Positions 9,364 to 18,756 are shown, counted from the first letter of the stretch. The stretch: 64,000 nt of DNA from an uncultured Alphaproteobacteria bacterium (GCA_903909375.1 CAIVVM010000036.1:241953-305952), one strand, 5' to 3'. The notes: a model not told the origin generated them from the letters alone. Made by a program: numbers and translations.

Positions 9364-10371
9364 CTATTCGATCATCACCACCACCTTGCCCATGGCCTTG
9401 CGGCTGGCCAGGTGAGTGATGGCGGCCGACGCGTTGGCCAGGGTGAAGCGCTCGGAAACGTAGGGCTTGATCTTGCCGTCGGCATACATCTGCATGAGCT
9501 CGGCCACACTGACCTGATGCCGTTCCGGGTTCTTGGTCACCCAGGCGCCCCAGAAGACCCCCACGATCTCGCAGCCCTTCAGCAAGGCCAGGTTCAGCGG
9601 GATCTTCGGGATCTCACCGGCGGCGAAGCCGACCACCAGATACTTTCCCTCCCAGGCGATGGAGCGCAGCGCGGGCTCGGCGTAAGCGTCACCGATGGCG
9701 TCATAGATCACGTCGGCGCCGTCAGGACCGCAGGCCTCCTTGAACAGGCCGGCCAGCGCCTTCTGGCCATCGCGGTCGAAGGGACCCCGGCCATAGACCA
9801 CACCGGCGTCAGCGCCCCGGCTGATGCAAAGATCGACCTTCTCCTGGCTGGAGCACGCGGCGATAACCCGCGCGCCCATGGCCTTGCCCAGTTCAACCGC
9901 CGCCAGGCCAACACCGCCCGCCGCGCCCAGCACCAGCATGGTCTGGCCGGGCTGCAGATTGGCCCGATCCTTGAGCGCGTGCCAGCTGGTGCCGTAGGTC
10001 ATGATGAAGGCGGCGGCGTCATCAAAGGGCATGCTGTCGGGAATTTTCACCAGGCGGTGTGCTTCCAGCGCCAGCTCCTCGGCCATCCCGCCCCAACCCG
10101 TGTTGCCCAGCACCCGATCGCCTGGCTTCACATGGGTGACGCCCTCGCCCACTGACTTCACCACGCCTGAGATCTCGCCGCCAGGCGAGAACGGGCGGGC
10201 GGGTTTGAACTGGTACTTGTCCTCGATGATCAGGGTGTCTGGAAAATTGACGCCCACAGCCTTGACGCTGACCACGGCCCAACCGGGCCTTGCTTCCGGT
10301 GAGGGCATCTCATCCAGCACCAGGGTCTCCGGACCGCCAACAGCCTTGCTCAACAGCGCTTTCATGGACAT
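9364..10371 (-). CDS. NADPH:quinone oxidoreductase-type MDR protein
   Basis: A 335-residue zinc-independent medium-chain dehydrogenase/reductase. It has the N-terminal GroES-like domain (GVNFPDTLIIEDKYQFKPA, PFSPGGEISGVV) and the Rossmann motif LVLGAAGGVGLAAVELGKAMGA around residues 145-165. It ends with TLANASAAITHLASRKAMGKVVV. The structural-zinc cysteine cluster of alcohol dehydrogenases is absent, which places it with the quinone oxidoreductase branch. The phoD gene follows after only 71 nt. Its substrate is not predictable. The promoter region is shared divergently with the pdxY-like gene and contains two clear palindromes. Confidence 0.9.
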   Translation of the reverse strand: MSMKALLSKAVGGPETLVLDEMPSPEARPGWAVVSVKAVGVNFPDTLIIEDKYQFKPARPFSPGGEISGVVKSVGEGVTHVKPGDRVLGNTGWGGMAEELALEAHRLVKIPDSMPFDDAAAFIMTYGTSWHALKDRANLQPGQTMLVLGAAGGVGLAAVELGKAMGARVIAACSSQEKVDLCISRGADAGVVYGRGPFDRDGQKALAGLFKEACGPDGADVIYDAIGDAYAEPALRSIAWEGKYLVVGFAAGEIPKIPLNLALLKGCEIVGVFWGAWVTKNPERHQVSVAELMQMYADGKIKPYVSERFTLANASAAITHLASRKAMGKVVVMIE

Positions 10372-10474
10372 CTCTCCCGTTCAGGTTTGCGCGAACCTAG
10401 CCGTCTCGAACGAATGTTTGAAGCGCCATCCCACCTTTCCTGGAGGGTGACCCGACGAGTGGTTGAAAGGATCT

Positions 10475-10514
10475 GCCACTTAAAGTGGCGCTTACATGCG
10501 GCATCACCATGTAA
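10475..10514. promoter_or_regulatory. Two adjacent palindromes in the divergent qor/pdxY promoter region
   Basis: GCCACTT-A-AAGTGGC (10475-10489) is a perfect 15-bp palindrome. TTACATG-N9-CATGTAA (10492-10514) is a second perfect inverted repeat starting three bases later. They lie 104-143 bp upstream of the oxidoreductase start and 49-88 bp upstream of the kinase start. Arms of this kind are typical of dimeric repressor operators (TetR, MarR or HxlR type). No regulator gene is adjacent. Confidence 0.55.
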
Positions 10515-10562
10515 AGTAGAATCTTTCTGGTTCGCCATGAACTTCTGGGCTAACGGCCTTTG

Positions 10563-11408
10563 GTGCCCACAGCCCTGATCCTCTCCTCGTTCGTCGCGGC
10601 CTCCCGCATTGGCGGGGCGGCGCAGCAGTATGTGCTGGCGGCGCACCGGATCGATCCGGTACTCGCCCCCACCTCCCTTTTTGGTCGCTCACCGGCCCGC
10701 GGCGGACGGGGCGAGGTGACCCGGCCGGATGTGTTCCGGCGGATGCTGGGCGACATCGAGGCTGACGCTCTGTTCGGCATGATAGACCTGATCATCACCG
10801 GCCATTTCTCCGACGCGGAGCAGGTGGAGATCGCCGCCGGTGTGATTGAACGGGTGCGTACCACCAAGCGCAGCGCAGACTGGGGCCCGCGGCCTCTGGT
10901 GCTGGTGGATCCGGTCCTGGGCGATGCCCCTGGAGGCCTGTACGTCCGCCCGGAAGTGGCCAATGCCGTCGAGACCCTGCTGGTGCCGCTGGCCGACTGG
11001 ATCACCCCCAACCTGTGGGAACTCGGATTCCTCACCGACCGGCAGATCACGACGGCAGATGAGGCCCGTGACGCCGCGCGATCTCTGGGCAAACCCGCCC
11101 TGGTGACCTCTGCGCCCGCATGGCCGGACGAGATCGGCCTGCTCTATGTGGACAAGGAGGAGGCGGTCCTGTTCGCCCATCCTGCCGTGGAGAACACACC
11201 CAAGGGGACAGGCGATCTGGTGACGGCCAGCTTTGGCGCAGGCCTGGTGGAGGGGATGGACCCTCGCGACGCCGCCGAACGCACCGCCCGAGCCGCCGCC
11301 GAGATCGTCCGCGCCGCAAGACTCTGGAAGTCCGCCGAGTTGCCCATTATCGCTATGGCCGACCGGTTGGTGAACCCCACCGCCGACGTCCGGATAGAGG
11401 TCCTGTGA
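10563..11408 (+). CDS. pdxY: Pyridoxal kinase-like protein (PfkB/ribokinase fold)
   Basis: A 281-residue PfkB-superfamily kinase, most like PdxY, which phosphorylates pyridoxal in the vitamin B6 salvage pathway. It has the early ILSSFVAASRIGGAAQQYVL segment in place of the pyridoxal-binding SIQSHVVYGHVGN region, VLVDPVLGD (Mg/ATP site), ADWITPNLWEL, and the anion-hole/catalytic signature TPKGTGDLVTASF near residue 220. Start codons TTG at 10560 and GTG at 10563 are both possible. The downstream serine hydrolase overlaps by 4 nt (GTGA). The substrate-binding loop differs from E. coli PdxY, so another small-molecule kinase is possible. Confidence 0.8.
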   Translation: MPTALILSSFVAASRIGGAAQQYVLAAHRIDPVLAPTSLFGRSPARGGRGEVTRPDVFRRMLGDIEADALFGMIDLIITGHFSDAEQVEIAAGVIERVRTTKRSADWGPRPLVLVDPVLGDAPGGLYVRPEVANAVETLLVPLADWITPNLWELGFLTDRQITTADEARDAARSLGKPALVTSAPAWPDEIGLLYVDKEEAVLFAHPAVENTPKGTGDLVTASFGAGLVEGMDPRDAAERTARAAAEIVRAARLWKSAELPIIAMADRLVNPTADVRIEVL

Positions 11409-12532
11409 GTTTCGAGATCTCGGGCTTCGCCCCGCAGCGCCTGTCTCACGTGAAGGATGTCTTCGCCGGTAGCATCGCCGCAGGCGAGGAACTGGGCGCC
11501 CGCTTCACCCTGGTTGAGGCCGGTGAGGTCGTGCTGGACCTCTGGGCCGGCTGGGCGGATCGCCAGCGCACCGTGGCCTGGGACGAGCACACGCTCGCAC
11601 CGGTCTTCTCGACCACCAAGGCGCTCGCCGCCCTGATGATCGCGCGGTTGGTGGATAAGGGGAAACTCACCTATAGCCAGACGGTCGCCAGCGTCTGGCC
11701 GGAATTCGCGGCGGCCGGGAAAGCCTCGGTCACCATCGAGCAGGTGATCTCGCATCAGGCGGGTCTACCGGGTTTCCCCGAGTCGATGGACCCGGCGCTC
11801 TGGCTGGACTGGGACGCCATCTGCGGGCGGCTGGCTGCCATGACGCCCATGTGGCCGCCGGGCTCGGCCAGTGGCTACCACCCCGTTACGGTGGGCTACA
11901 TCACAGGCGAGATATTCCGGCGCGTCGACGGGCGGGGTCTGGCCACTGCGTTTCGGGAAGACATCGGCGATCCGTTCGACCTGGACATCTGGATCGGCCT
12001 GCCGACCGGCGCCGACGCGCGCCTCGCCGATCTCCAGCGCCCCGGGGGCCTGCCTGAGTTCGGCGAGATCAACGCCGCCACCCGCGCCGCCTTCCTGACG
12101 CCCTGGTCATCCGCCGCTGGCAAGGCAGGCGACGACTATCGGCGCATGGGCGTGCCCTCCACCAACGGCTACGCTACTGCCGCGGCGCTCGCCCGGCTGA
12201 TGGGCGGACTGGCCAACGATGGCTGGCTGGAAGGCGGTGAACTGCTGTCGCCCGCCATGATCGCCGAGGCCTCGCGCGAACGCATTCGTGGCCAGGATCT
12301 GGTCCTGCCTTTTGACATGAGCTGGGGCGCCGGCTTCATGCGCAATCCGCCCAACTTTCCCTGGGGACCGGACGAGAGCACCTTCGGCCACGCCGGCTGG
12401 GGTGGCGCCTGCGCCTTCGCCGACCCGGAGCACCGTCTGGGCGGCGCTTATGTGATGAACAAGCAGGGCGTCGCGCTCATGGGGGATCTGCGCCCGCGGC
12501 GGTTGATCGAAGCGGCCTACGCCGGCCTATGA
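11405..12532 (+). CDS. Serine hydrolase of the class C beta-lactamase/EstB family
   Basis: A 375-residue penicillin-binding-protein-like hydrolase. The nucleophile motif SxxK is seen as STTK in APVFSTTKALAALMIARL (about residue 75). ASGYHPVTVGYITGEI sits where the YxN motif lies, and FGHAGWGG is the third motif. There is no signal peptide, so it is likely a cytoplasmic esterase of the EstB type rather than a true beta-lactamase. The GTG start overlaps the kinase stop codon, which is why this start is chosen over the longer open frame. The substrate is unknown. Confidence 0.88.
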   Translation: MSFEISGFAPQRLSHVKDVFAGSIAAGEELGARFTLVEAGEVVLDLWAGWADRQRTVAWDEHTLAPVFSTTKALAALMIARLVDKGKLTYSQTVASVWPEFAAAGKASVTIEQVISHQAGLPGFPESMDPALWLDWDAICGRLAAMTPMWPPGSASGYHPVTVGYITGEIFRRVDGRGLATAFREDIGDPFDLDIWIGLPTGADARLADLQRPGGLPEFGEINAATRAAFLTPWSSAAGKAGDDYRRMGVPSTNGYATAAALARLMGGLANDGWLEGGELLSPAMIAEASRERIRGQDLVLPFDMSWGAGFMRNPPNFPWGPDESTFGHAGWGGACAFADPEHRLGGAYVMNKQGVALMGDLRPRRLIEAAYAGL

Positions 12533-13435
12533 GGCCATCATCGCCCGCGACCGCCGCCAGGCCCCCCACGCAAACACCGCCGCGCCTGCCCAGATGAAGA
12601 CGAACGAGACGGCTCTAACCGGCGTGAAAGCCTCGCCCTGGGACAGGCCGATGCCGAAGCCGATGGTCGGGCCCATGAACTGCAGGAAGCCCATGAACGA
12701 CAGCGGGATGCGCCGCGCCGCCCAGGCGAAAAGCATCAAGGGTGTGGCGGTCAGCGGACCGCAGGCCAGCAACCAGGCCGTGGCGGAGACGCCCGCGCCG
12801 AAGTTGCCGGCGCCGGAGCCCTGCAACCATATCGCATAGATCAGGCTCGGGCCGGCCAGCAGCAGACACTCGACGAGGAGCCCGGTCTGGGCGTCCGCCG
12901 CCACCCGCTTGCGCACGATGGCGTAGCCGCAAAAGGTCAGCGCAAGCACCAGTGAAACCACCGGGAGGTGTCCCAGCGCCACGGTCTGGATAATGACCCC
13001 TATCGCCGCCAGACCGATGGCCAGGGCGCCGAAGCGGTCGATCCGCTCTCCGAAGATCAGGGCGCCCGCCGCCATCGCCAGCAAGGGGTTGATGTAATAT
13101 CCGAGGCTGGTTTCCAGCACGCGGCCCGAATTGACGGCCCAGATATAGAGCAGCCAGTTGCCGCCGATCAGCGCCGCCGAGAGGGCCAGCCAGCCCATGA
13201 CGCGCGCATTGCGCAGAACGCTGAGCACCTGCCGGCTCTGGCGTGCGGCCAGTACGAACGCCAGGGCCACCGGCACCGCCCAGATGGTGCGGTGCGCGAC
13301 GATTTCCCAGGGTGATATGCCCATCCGGCCCATCAGCTGGAAGGCCAGCGGCACAAAGCCCCAGATCAGATAGCAGCCGATCCCCGCCGTCAGAGCCGTG
13401 CGGGCCTCAGCCCCCGGCGCAGACGGCGTGGGCAC
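12527..13435 (-). CDS. rarD: RarD-type EamA transporter
   Basis: A 302-residue inner-membrane protein with about ten hydrophobic segments arranged as two EamA repeats. The N-terminal GIGCYLIWGFVPLAFQLM, the EIVAHRTIWAVP segment and LETSLGYYINPLLAMAAG are characteristic of RarD, a member of the drug/metabolite transporter superfamily whose true substrate is uncertain (named for chloramphenicol sensitivity). It overlaps the 3' end of the serine hydrolase by 6 nt convergently. It lies immediately downstream of asd, with which it may be co-transcribed. Confidence 0.92.
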   Translation of the reverse strand: MPTPSAPGAEARTALTAGIGCYLIWGFVPLAFQLMGRMGISPWEIVAHRTIWAVPVALAFVLAARQSRQVLSVLRNARVMGWLALSAALIGGNWLLYIWAVNSGRVLETSLGYYINPLLAMAAGALIFGERIDRFGALAIGLAAIGVIIQTVALGHLPVVSLVLALTFCGYAIVRKRVAADAQTGLLVECLLLAGPSLIYAIWLQGSGAGNFGAGVSATAWLLACGPLTATPLMLFAWAARRIPLSFMGFLQFMGPTIGFGIGLSQGEAFTPVRAVSFVFIWAGAAVFAWGAWRRSRAMMAS

Positions 13436-14467
13436 CTACGCCAGCGCTTTCTGGCGGATCAGGCCGCGTTCGTGCAGCAACTCTGCGATCTGCACGGCGT
13501 TGAGCGCCGCGCCCTTGCGCAGGTTGTCGGCCACTACCCAGAGGTTCAGGCCGTTCTCGACGGTTGGGTCCCTGCGGATCCGGCTGACAAACACCGGGTG
13601 CTCGCCCTGGGCTTCCTTGGGCGTCATGTAGCCCGTGGAGTCGCGCTTATCGATCACGATCAGGCCGGGAGATTCGCGCAGAAGGTCACGGGCCTCGTCC
13701 TCGTCGATCGGATTATGGAATTCGATGTTCACCGACTCGGAGTGGCCCACCATTACCGGGACGCGCACACAGGTGACGGTCAGCTTGATGTCGGCGTCGA
13801 GGATCTTGTGGGTCTCCTTCCACATCTTCTGTTCCTCATCGGTGTAGCCGTCGTCCTGGAAGGCGCCGATGAACGGAATGACGTTGAAGGCGATCTGCTT
13901 GGGGAACTTGTTCGGCGGCGTCGCGCCCAGCACGAAGACGTTCTTGGTCTGATCGAACAGCTCGTCCATGCCCTCCTTGCCCGCGCCGGAGACCGACTGG
14001 TAGGTCGAGACCACCACGCGCTTGATTTTCGCAAGGTCATGCAGCGGCTTCAAAGCCACCACCAGCTGGGCGGTGGAGCAGTTGGGGTTGGCGATGATGT
14101 TCTTGCGGCTGGCCCACATCACATCGTCCGGGTTCACCTCCGGCACCACCAGCGGCACATCGGGGTCCATCCGGAACGCCGAGGAGTTGTCGATCACGAT
14201 GGGGCCGGCGGCGCCGATCTTCGGAGACCACTCCTTGGAGAAGGTCCCGGACACACTCATCAGGACGAGATCCACCGTCGAGAAGTCGAACTGAGCGATA
14301 TCCTCGCACTTGACGATCCGGTCGCCGAACGAGACCTCGACCCCGATGGATTTGCGCGAGGCAATGGCGTGAATCTTGTCCACGGGGAACTTGAGTTCCT
14401 CGAGGATGTTCAACATTTCACGGCCCACGTTGCCCGTGGCGCCCACAACGGCGACCCGGTAACCCAT
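13436..14467 (-). CDS. asd: Aspartate-semialdehyde dehydrogenase
   Basis: A 343-residue enzyme that makes aspartate semialdehyde from aspartyl phosphate with NADPH, feeding lysine/diaminopimelate, threonine and methionine synthesis. The Rossmann motif VVGATGNVGREML is at 8-20, and the catalytic cysteine is C130 in ANPNCSTAQ. SVSGAGKEGMDEL and RVPVMVGHSESVNIEF carry substrate-binding residues. Length is standard for the family. It is the first gene of a run with rarD (0 nt spacing). It lies close to leucine genes but is not in their operon. Confidence 0.97.
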   Translation of the reverse strand: MGYRVAVVGATGNVGREMLNILEELKFPVDKIHAIASRKSIGVEVSFGDRIVKCEDIAQFDFSTVDLVLMSVSGTFSKEWSPKIGAAGPIVIDNSSAFRMDPDVPLVVPEVNPDDVMWASRKNIIANPNCSTAQLVVALKPLHDLAKIKRVVVSTYQSVSGAGKEGMDELFDQTKNVFVLGATPPNKFPKQIAFNVIPFIGAFQDDGYTDEEQKMWKETHKILDADIKLTVTCVRVPVMVGHSESVNIEFHNPIDEDEARDLLRESPGLIVIDKRDSTGYMTPKEAQGEHPVFVSRIRRDPTVENGLNLWVVADNLRKGAALNAVQIAELLHERGLIRQKALA

Positions 14468-14534
14468 TGGATGTCTCCTGGACTTGAGGGAGGGTTCCGT
14501 TACGCCGTGCGGCCCCGATGCGCAAGTTGGGCGC

Positions 14535-14975
14535 TCAACCCTCGTGCCCCGCCGGTGGCCAGGCCTCGCCGGCCATCGTCAGGATCTCGGCCCATTCGAC
14601 CGCCGTCACCGGCGAGACCGAAAGACGGCTCTGCCGTAGCATGGCCATGGCGGCCAGCGTGGGATTGGCTTTCAGCTCCGACAGGGTGACCTGCCGCATC
14701 AACGCCCGGACCGGGGCCAGTTCCACCGCGACGAACCGGCCCGCGGGATCGGATGGGTCCGGAAACGACTCCCTCACCACCTTGGCGACACCCACCACCG
14801 CGAGGCCTTCCTGCGAGTGATAGTAGAGAACCTCATCGTCCGTTCGCATGGCGCGCAGGTGCAGTGCGGCGGCATTGTTGCGGACGCCGTCCCAGACGGT
14901 GCGACCGTCACGCTGAAGATCGCTGAACGCATACTTCTCGGGCTCGGACTTCACGAGCCAGTAGCTAGTGGTCAT
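14535..14975 (-). CDS. EVE domain protein
   Basis: A 146-residue protein that is almost entirely one EVE domain, a PUA-like fold related to YTH readers. YWLVKSEPEKYAFSDLQ and WDGVRNNAAALHLRAMRTDDEVLYYHS are the family signatures, with an aromatic cage suggested by W and Y residues in those segments. EVE proteins are thought to bind modified bases in DNA or RNA, and some associate with restriction systems. Here the neighbours are housekeeping genes, so a general nucleic-acid role is more likely. Confidence 0.93.
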   Translation of the reverse strand: MTTSYWLVKSEPEKYAFSDLQRDGRTVWDGVRNNAAALHLRAMRTDDEVLYYHSQEGLAVVGVAKVVRESFPDPSDPAGRFVAVELAPVRALMRQVTLSELKANPTLAAMAMLRQSRLSVSPVTAVEWAEILTMAGEAWPPAGHEG

Positions 14976-15043
14976 GACGGAGCGATCTCCACGGGCGCTG
15001 AACCCAAGGATGCGAGTTTGGCGCCTCCGGCGTCAATGCCGCG

Positions 15044-15388
15044 TCAGGCAGCCTTGTTCTGGGTGCTGTGGTCCCGGATCGCCTTGAGGCCATGAATCAG
15101 CAAGCGCGTATTCTCGGCATCTGGATTACTTGTCAGCATCAGTCGCCAGGCGCGAAGGTGAACCGCAATCGCCTGACGATCCATCCGGACGTCCGAAATC
15201 AGGCGCTCCAGCAGCATGAACAGGCTGGCGGTGACTTCGCCGGCGCCGGGTGCGCCGGTGTCGGGATATCCGGAAACCACGGCGCGCAGCGCGCTTAGGC
15301 CCGCCGCGTCAAACCGGTCGCCCAGGACGGCGAACTCCGCCTCGGCGGCATCCACAAATGAAAGGCGCTTCTGCGCGGCGGGGTCCAT
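15044..15388 (-). CDS. Conserved-looking small protein of unknown function
   Basis: A 114-residue soluble protein, mainly helical by composition (AEAEFAVLGDRFDAAGLSALRAVVSGYPDTG ... LFMLLERLISDVRMDRQAIAVHLRAWRLML). I do not recognise a domain. Codon use looks like that of its neighbours, and the frame is free of shadow-like low complexity, so it is probably a real gene. It lies 68 nt from the EVE gene on the same strand. Confidence 0.65.
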   Translation of the reverse strand: MDPAAQKRLSFVDAAEAEFAVLGDRFDAAGLSALRAVVSGYPDTGAPGAGEVTASLFMLLERLISDVRMDRQAIAVHLRAWRLMLTSNPDAENTRLLIHGLKAIRDHSTQNKAA

Positions 15389-15553
15389 GACCTTCGCAAT
15401 CCTAAGAGGGTGAGATGCTAAACCGGTACCGGGGCGGTAACTCCGTTATCCTGACGCCAAGGCCTTAACGACACCCTTACGCTGCAACACAGGGTTGCCG
15501 GTCAGGGTTGGCCGAGGCCCTGTAAACGGCAGTCTGCAGGAATAGTTTCCGGC

Positions 15554-15985
15554 TTGAATGTTGACGCCGCGAGGTTGTCGGCTGTGGAAGCCCGGGTGGC
15601 TGTTCCGTTTCGTGCGCACCAGCCGGGTGACATGGGCTGGGTCGTCGAGCGTCACGCGACCCTCTACGGCCAGGAATATGGCTGGGGCGCGAAAATCGAG
15701 GCGGTCACCGCTCGTATCTTCGCAGACTTTCTGGATGGATCTGGCATCGAAACGGAACGCTGCTGGATCGCCGAAAGCGGTCTTGGTCTCGGCCGGCGGC
15801 TGGTGGAGGAATGCGTCGCCTTCGCGCGCGCAGCCGGATATCGCGAAGTGGTTCTCTGGACCCATGCTGTGCTGCCGGCGGCGCGCAGCATCTACGCCAA
15901 TTCGGGCTTCCAGCTTGAAAACACCTGGACCCACGATGAATTCGGATCCCTGGAAATCAGTGAGACCTGGCGGCTCAAGCTCCTA
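15554..15985 (+). pseudogene. GNAT acetyltransferase remnant with internal deletion and no proper stop
   Basis: The frame shows clear GNAT pieces: HQPGDMGWVVERHATLYGQEYGW, the acetyl-CoA helix GLGLGRRLVEECVAFARAAGYREV, and ANSGFQLENTWTHDEFG near the end. From memory of this subfamily, WIAE should be followed by about 30-40 residues (a strand with GSVFLV and one with KLRLL) before GLGLGRRL. Here WIAE is joined directly to SGLGLGRRL, so the central strands are missing. There is also no in-frame stop: translation would run on antisense through leuB to 17056. A TAG in the next frame (15984-15986) marks where the gene probably once ended. Many relatives have an N-terminal MarR domain; only the linker-like start remains. 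Likely non-functional. Confidence 0.7.
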
Positions 15986-17035
15986 GAGGCTGGCCAAAAC
16001 CGCGTCGCCCATCTGCACCGTGGACAACGAACCGCCCAGATCCCGCGTGCGCGCGCCGGCCGCCAGGGTGCGGCCCACGGCGGCGTACAGCCGGTCAGCC
16101 TCCGCCGGACGACCCAGCGACCAGCGCAGCGCCATCTCGAAGGAGAGAATAGAGGCCAGAGGATTGGCCACGCCCTGCCCGGCGATATCCGGCGCCGAGC
16201 CGTGGATCGGCTCATAGAGGCCGGGCGTTCCGGCGACACCCAGCGCCGCCGAGGGCAACATGCCCAGCGAACCGGTCAGCTGGGCCGAGATGTCCGACAG
16301 GATGTCACCGAACAGGTTGTCCGTGACCAGCACATCAAACTGCTTGGGGTTCTTGACGATCTGCATGGCGGCGTTGTCGGCCAGGATGTGCTCCAGCTCG
16401 ACATCGGCATAGTCGCGGGCGTGCAGGTCGGTGACCACACGTCGCCACAGCAGGCCGGAGTCCATCACGTTGGACTTTTCGGCGCTCGTCACCTTGTTTC
16501 GCCGTCCCCGGGCCAGTTCGAAGGCGACGCGGGCGACGCGCTCGATCTCCATCGTCGTATAGACCTGGGTGTCCACCGCCCGCTGCCCACCGCCCGGCAG
16601 GTCCTCGATAAAGCGGGGCGCGCCAAAATAGATGCCGCCGGTCAGTTCGCGCACGATCATCAGATCCAGGCCCTCGATCACCTCGCGCTTGAGGCTGGAG
16701 GCGTCGGCCAGGGGCTGGAAGCAGAGTGCGGGACGCAGGTTGGCGAACACGCCCATGCCGGCGCGCAAGGCCAGCAGGCCGGCTTCGGGTCGCTTGTCGC
16801 GCGGCGCACTGGCCCACTGGGGACCGCCGACGGCCCCCATAAGGACGGCCTTGGCGGCCTTGGCGGCGGCCAGGGTATCGTCCGTCAGCGGGCTGCCGTG
16901 GGCGTCAAAACTACTGCCGCCGAACGGGCCCTCCGCGATCTTCAGATCTGGCGTCAGGGCCTCCGCGACGCGACGCGCCTGGGCGGTCACTTCCGGCCCG
17001 ATCCCGTCACCGGGCAGGAGCAGCAGATCGGTCAT
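15983..17035 (-). CDS. leuB: 3-isopropylmalate dehydrogenase
   Basis: A 350-residue NAD-dependent decarboxylating dehydrogenase that converts 3-isopropylmalate to 2-ketoisocaproate precursor in leucine synthesis. [27 protein letters not shown] begins the fold. [11 protein letters not shown] carries the substrate-binding arginine and tyrosine region, [12 protein letters not shown] carries metal-binding aspartates, and [22 protein letters not shown] is the NAD-binding loop. Its 3' end meets the damaged GNAT gene head-on. It is the last gene of the leuC-to-leuB run, 12 nt after the ABM monooxygenase gene. Confidence 0.97.
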   Translation of the reverse strand: MTDLLLLPGDGIGPEVTAQARRVAEALTPDLKIAEGPFGGSSFDAHGSPLTDDTLAAAKAAKAVLMGAVGGPQWASAPRDKRPEAGLLALRAGMGVFANLRPALCFQPLADASSLKREVIEGLDLMIVRELTGGIYFGAPRFIEDLPGGGQRAVDTQVYTTMEIERVARVAFELARGRRNKVTSAEKSNVMDSGLLWRRVVTDLHARDYADVELEHILADNAAMQIVKNPKQFDVLVTDNLFGDILSDISAQLTGSLGMLPSAALGVAGTPGLYEPIHGSAPDIAGQGVANPLASILSFEMALRWSLGRPAEADRLYAAVGRTLAAGARTRDLGGSLSTVQMGDAVLASL

Positions 17036-17047
17036 GGTGTCGGGCCT

Positions 17048-17353
17048 TCAGCCTAGAGCGCGTTCGGAGGCGACCTCATAGAGGCTGAGCTTGCGCTCGA
17101 AAACCCCAAGCTCTGCTCCGGCTGCCCGCCAGGGCGCCATGTGCGGCGCCTTGAAGTGGGCCTCGATCGCCGCCTGATCGCGCCATATCTCGAAAACCCG
17201 GACCAGACCCTCGTCCCTGGCGTCGAAACCATAGGAATAGGTCTCGCACCCGTCCTCAGCCCGGCTGGCCGCCAGCATCGTGAGCATGTGCGGGCGTAGC
17301 TTCTCGACGTTTTCCGACGGCACACGCACGGTGCCGGCAACGATGACCTTCAT
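17048..17353 (-). CDS. ABM-domain monooxygenase (YgiN-like)
   Basis: A 101-residue ferredoxin-like protein of the antibiotic biosynthesis monooxygenase family. [38 protein letters not shown] and [20 protein letters not shown] are typical. YgiN relatives oxidise quinols. It sits inside the leucine operon and overlaps leuD by 4 nt, so it is co-expressed with leucine genes although no leucine role is known for the family. Confidence 0.85.
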   Translation of the reverse strand: MKVIVAGTVRVPSENVEKLRPHMLTMLAASRAEDGCETYSYGFDARDEGLVRVFEIWRDQAAIEAHFKAPHMAPWRAAGAELGVFERKLSLYEVASERALG

Positions 17354-17961
17354 GCCTCCTCCAGCCAGGGCTGGGCGAGCGCACGCTTCATCTCGTAGGT
17401 GTCGATGGACCTGGCGGCGGTCAGGGTCTCGCCAATGGCGTCGAGGCCCAGGAGCATCTTCTGTTTGCGCTGCGGATCGATCTCGAAGGTGAACACCTTG
17501 CCCGACGGCGAGGTCACCCGTTGGGTCTCCAGGTCGATGCTGACCACGTGGTTGCCGCCCCGGGCCTCGTCCATCAGCTGGGCGACCTCCTCGGCCTTGA
17601 GCACCACCGGCAACAGGCCGTTCTGGAAGCAGTTGTTGTAGAAGATGTCGGCGAAGCTGGTGGAGATCACCGCCTTGACCCCGAAGTCCATCAGCGCCCA
17701 GGGCGCATGCTCGCGGCTGGACCCGCAGCCAAAATTGTCGCCGGTCACCAGCACGCCCGCGCCCTTGTACTCAGGCCGGTTCAGCACGAAGTCCGGCTTC
17801 TCCACGCCCTGCTCGTCAAAGCGCAGATCGTAGAACAGTCCCTTGGCCAGCCCCGCCCGCTCCACGGTCTTGAGGAACTGTTTCGGGATGATCTGGTCGG
17901 TGTCGATATTGGCCAGCGGCAACGGGGCCGACTTGGCGTCCAGGCGGGTGAAAGGTTCCAT
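17350..17961 (-). CDS. leuD: 3-isopropylmalate dehydratase small subunit
   Basis: A 203-residue swivel-domain subunit that pairs with LeuC to isomerise isopropylmalate. [30 protein letters not shown] is a canonical LeuD N-terminus and fixes the start at 17961, although the open frame extends 92 codons upstream into the VOC gene. [19 protein letters not shown] is the substrate-recognition loop and [16 protein letters not shown] follows as expected. Its ATG shares one base with the stop of the VOC gene (TGATG), indicating translational coupling. Confidence 0.97.
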   Translation of the reverse strand: MEPFTRLDAKSAPLPLANIDTDQIIPKQFLKTVERAGLAKGLFYDLRFDEQGVEKPDFVLNRPEYKGAGVLVTGDNFGCGSSREHAPWALMDFGVKAVISTSFADIFYNNCFQNGLLPVVLKAEEVAQLMDEARGGNHVVSIDLETQRVTSPSGKVFTFEIDPQRKQKMLLGLDAIGETLTAARSIDTYEMKRALAQPWLEEA

Positions 17962-18752
17962 CAGGCGGGATCCGCGTTCTGTTGCAGCATCAATGTCGGC
18001 ACTCCACCCGGCGCATCGCGCACCGTAAAGACCTTGGTGCCTGGTTTTCGCCCGGTGCGGACCTCCGAGACGTTGAACCCCTCGGCGATCATCCGGGCGC
18101 GGGCGGCCTCGGGATCGCTCACCCGCCAGGCCAGGCCGCCGAAGCTGTCGGGGCCGTCGGTGGGGGCGGTTTTCAGGCTGGCGGCCACTTCGAAGACCGC
18201 ACTGCCACAGCGGAAGAACAGCTGGCGCACGCCCCACTGTTCGTTGGACCGGTCCAGCCGCAGGTCCATGCCGAACTTGGCCCCATAGATGCCGACGGCG
18301 CGGTCGGCGTTCGGGGTCTGGACGACCACGTGATCCAGCTCGGCGACCGCTGCCGCCTCATCGCCTGTCGCGGGCGACGTCGTCGGCGCGCGGCTGGGCC
18401 AGAGCAGGAAGTGCAGGCCTGCAGCCTGAACCCGGCTCAGCGCGCCCATCGGCTCCACCGACAGGCCGCGCCGCTCCAGCAGGCGGGTCGAACCGGCCAC
18501 GTCGTCCACCTGGAACGCGGCCAGCCACTGGCCCTCGCCGGCCTCCTCGAGGCGCTTGCGGACCTGATGACCCGGGTGATCGTTACCGGGCGCAATGATC
18601 TCGAAGGCCATGTTGGGGAACCGGAACCAGGCCCGGTGCGCGCCGTCGCCCGGCTCCAGATCAGGCTCGCGGCCAAACAGCCGGCGGTAGGCGTCCACCG
18701 TGGCTTCAAAGTCGCGAACGGCGATGGCGATGTGGTCGAGTCCGGTGATCAT
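17961..18752 (-). CDS. VOC-superfamily protein with glyoxalase-like domain
   Basis: A 263-residue protein beginning [27 protein letters not shown], a glyoxalase/dioxygenase (VOC) half. A second half starts around [29 protein letters not shown]. The shorter start at 18752 is used because a start at 18782 would overlap the toxin gene. H7 and the first-half glutamate in MAFEIIAPG could bind metal; the second half has H and E candidates too. The substrate is unknown. It lies between the toxin-antitoxin pair and leuD within the leucine gene run. Confidence 0.82.
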   Translation of the reverse strand: MITGLDHIAIAVRDFEATVDAYRRLFGREPDLEPGDGAHRAWFRFPNMAFEIIAPGNDHPGHQVRKRLEEAGEGQWLAAFQVDDVAGSTRLLERRGLSVEPMGALSRVQAAGLHFLLWPSRAPTTSPATGDEAAAVAELDHVVVQTPNADRAVGIYGAKFGMDLRLDRSNEQWGVRQLFFRCGSAVFEVAASLKTAPTDGPDSFGGLAWRVSDPEAARARMIAEGFNVSEVRTGRKPGTKVFTVRDAPGGVPTLMLQQNADPA

Positions 18753-18756
18753 GGTT

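Noticed and set aside
10387-10578. 63-residue ORF in the qor/pdxY promoter region
   Set aside because: It spans the two palindromes, overlaps the pdxY start and has no ribosome-binding site or protein-like composition.
15446-15934. 162-residue minus-strand ORF opposite the GNAT remnant
   Set aside because: The plus strand carries recognisable GNAT motifs; the minus frame does not resemble a protein family.
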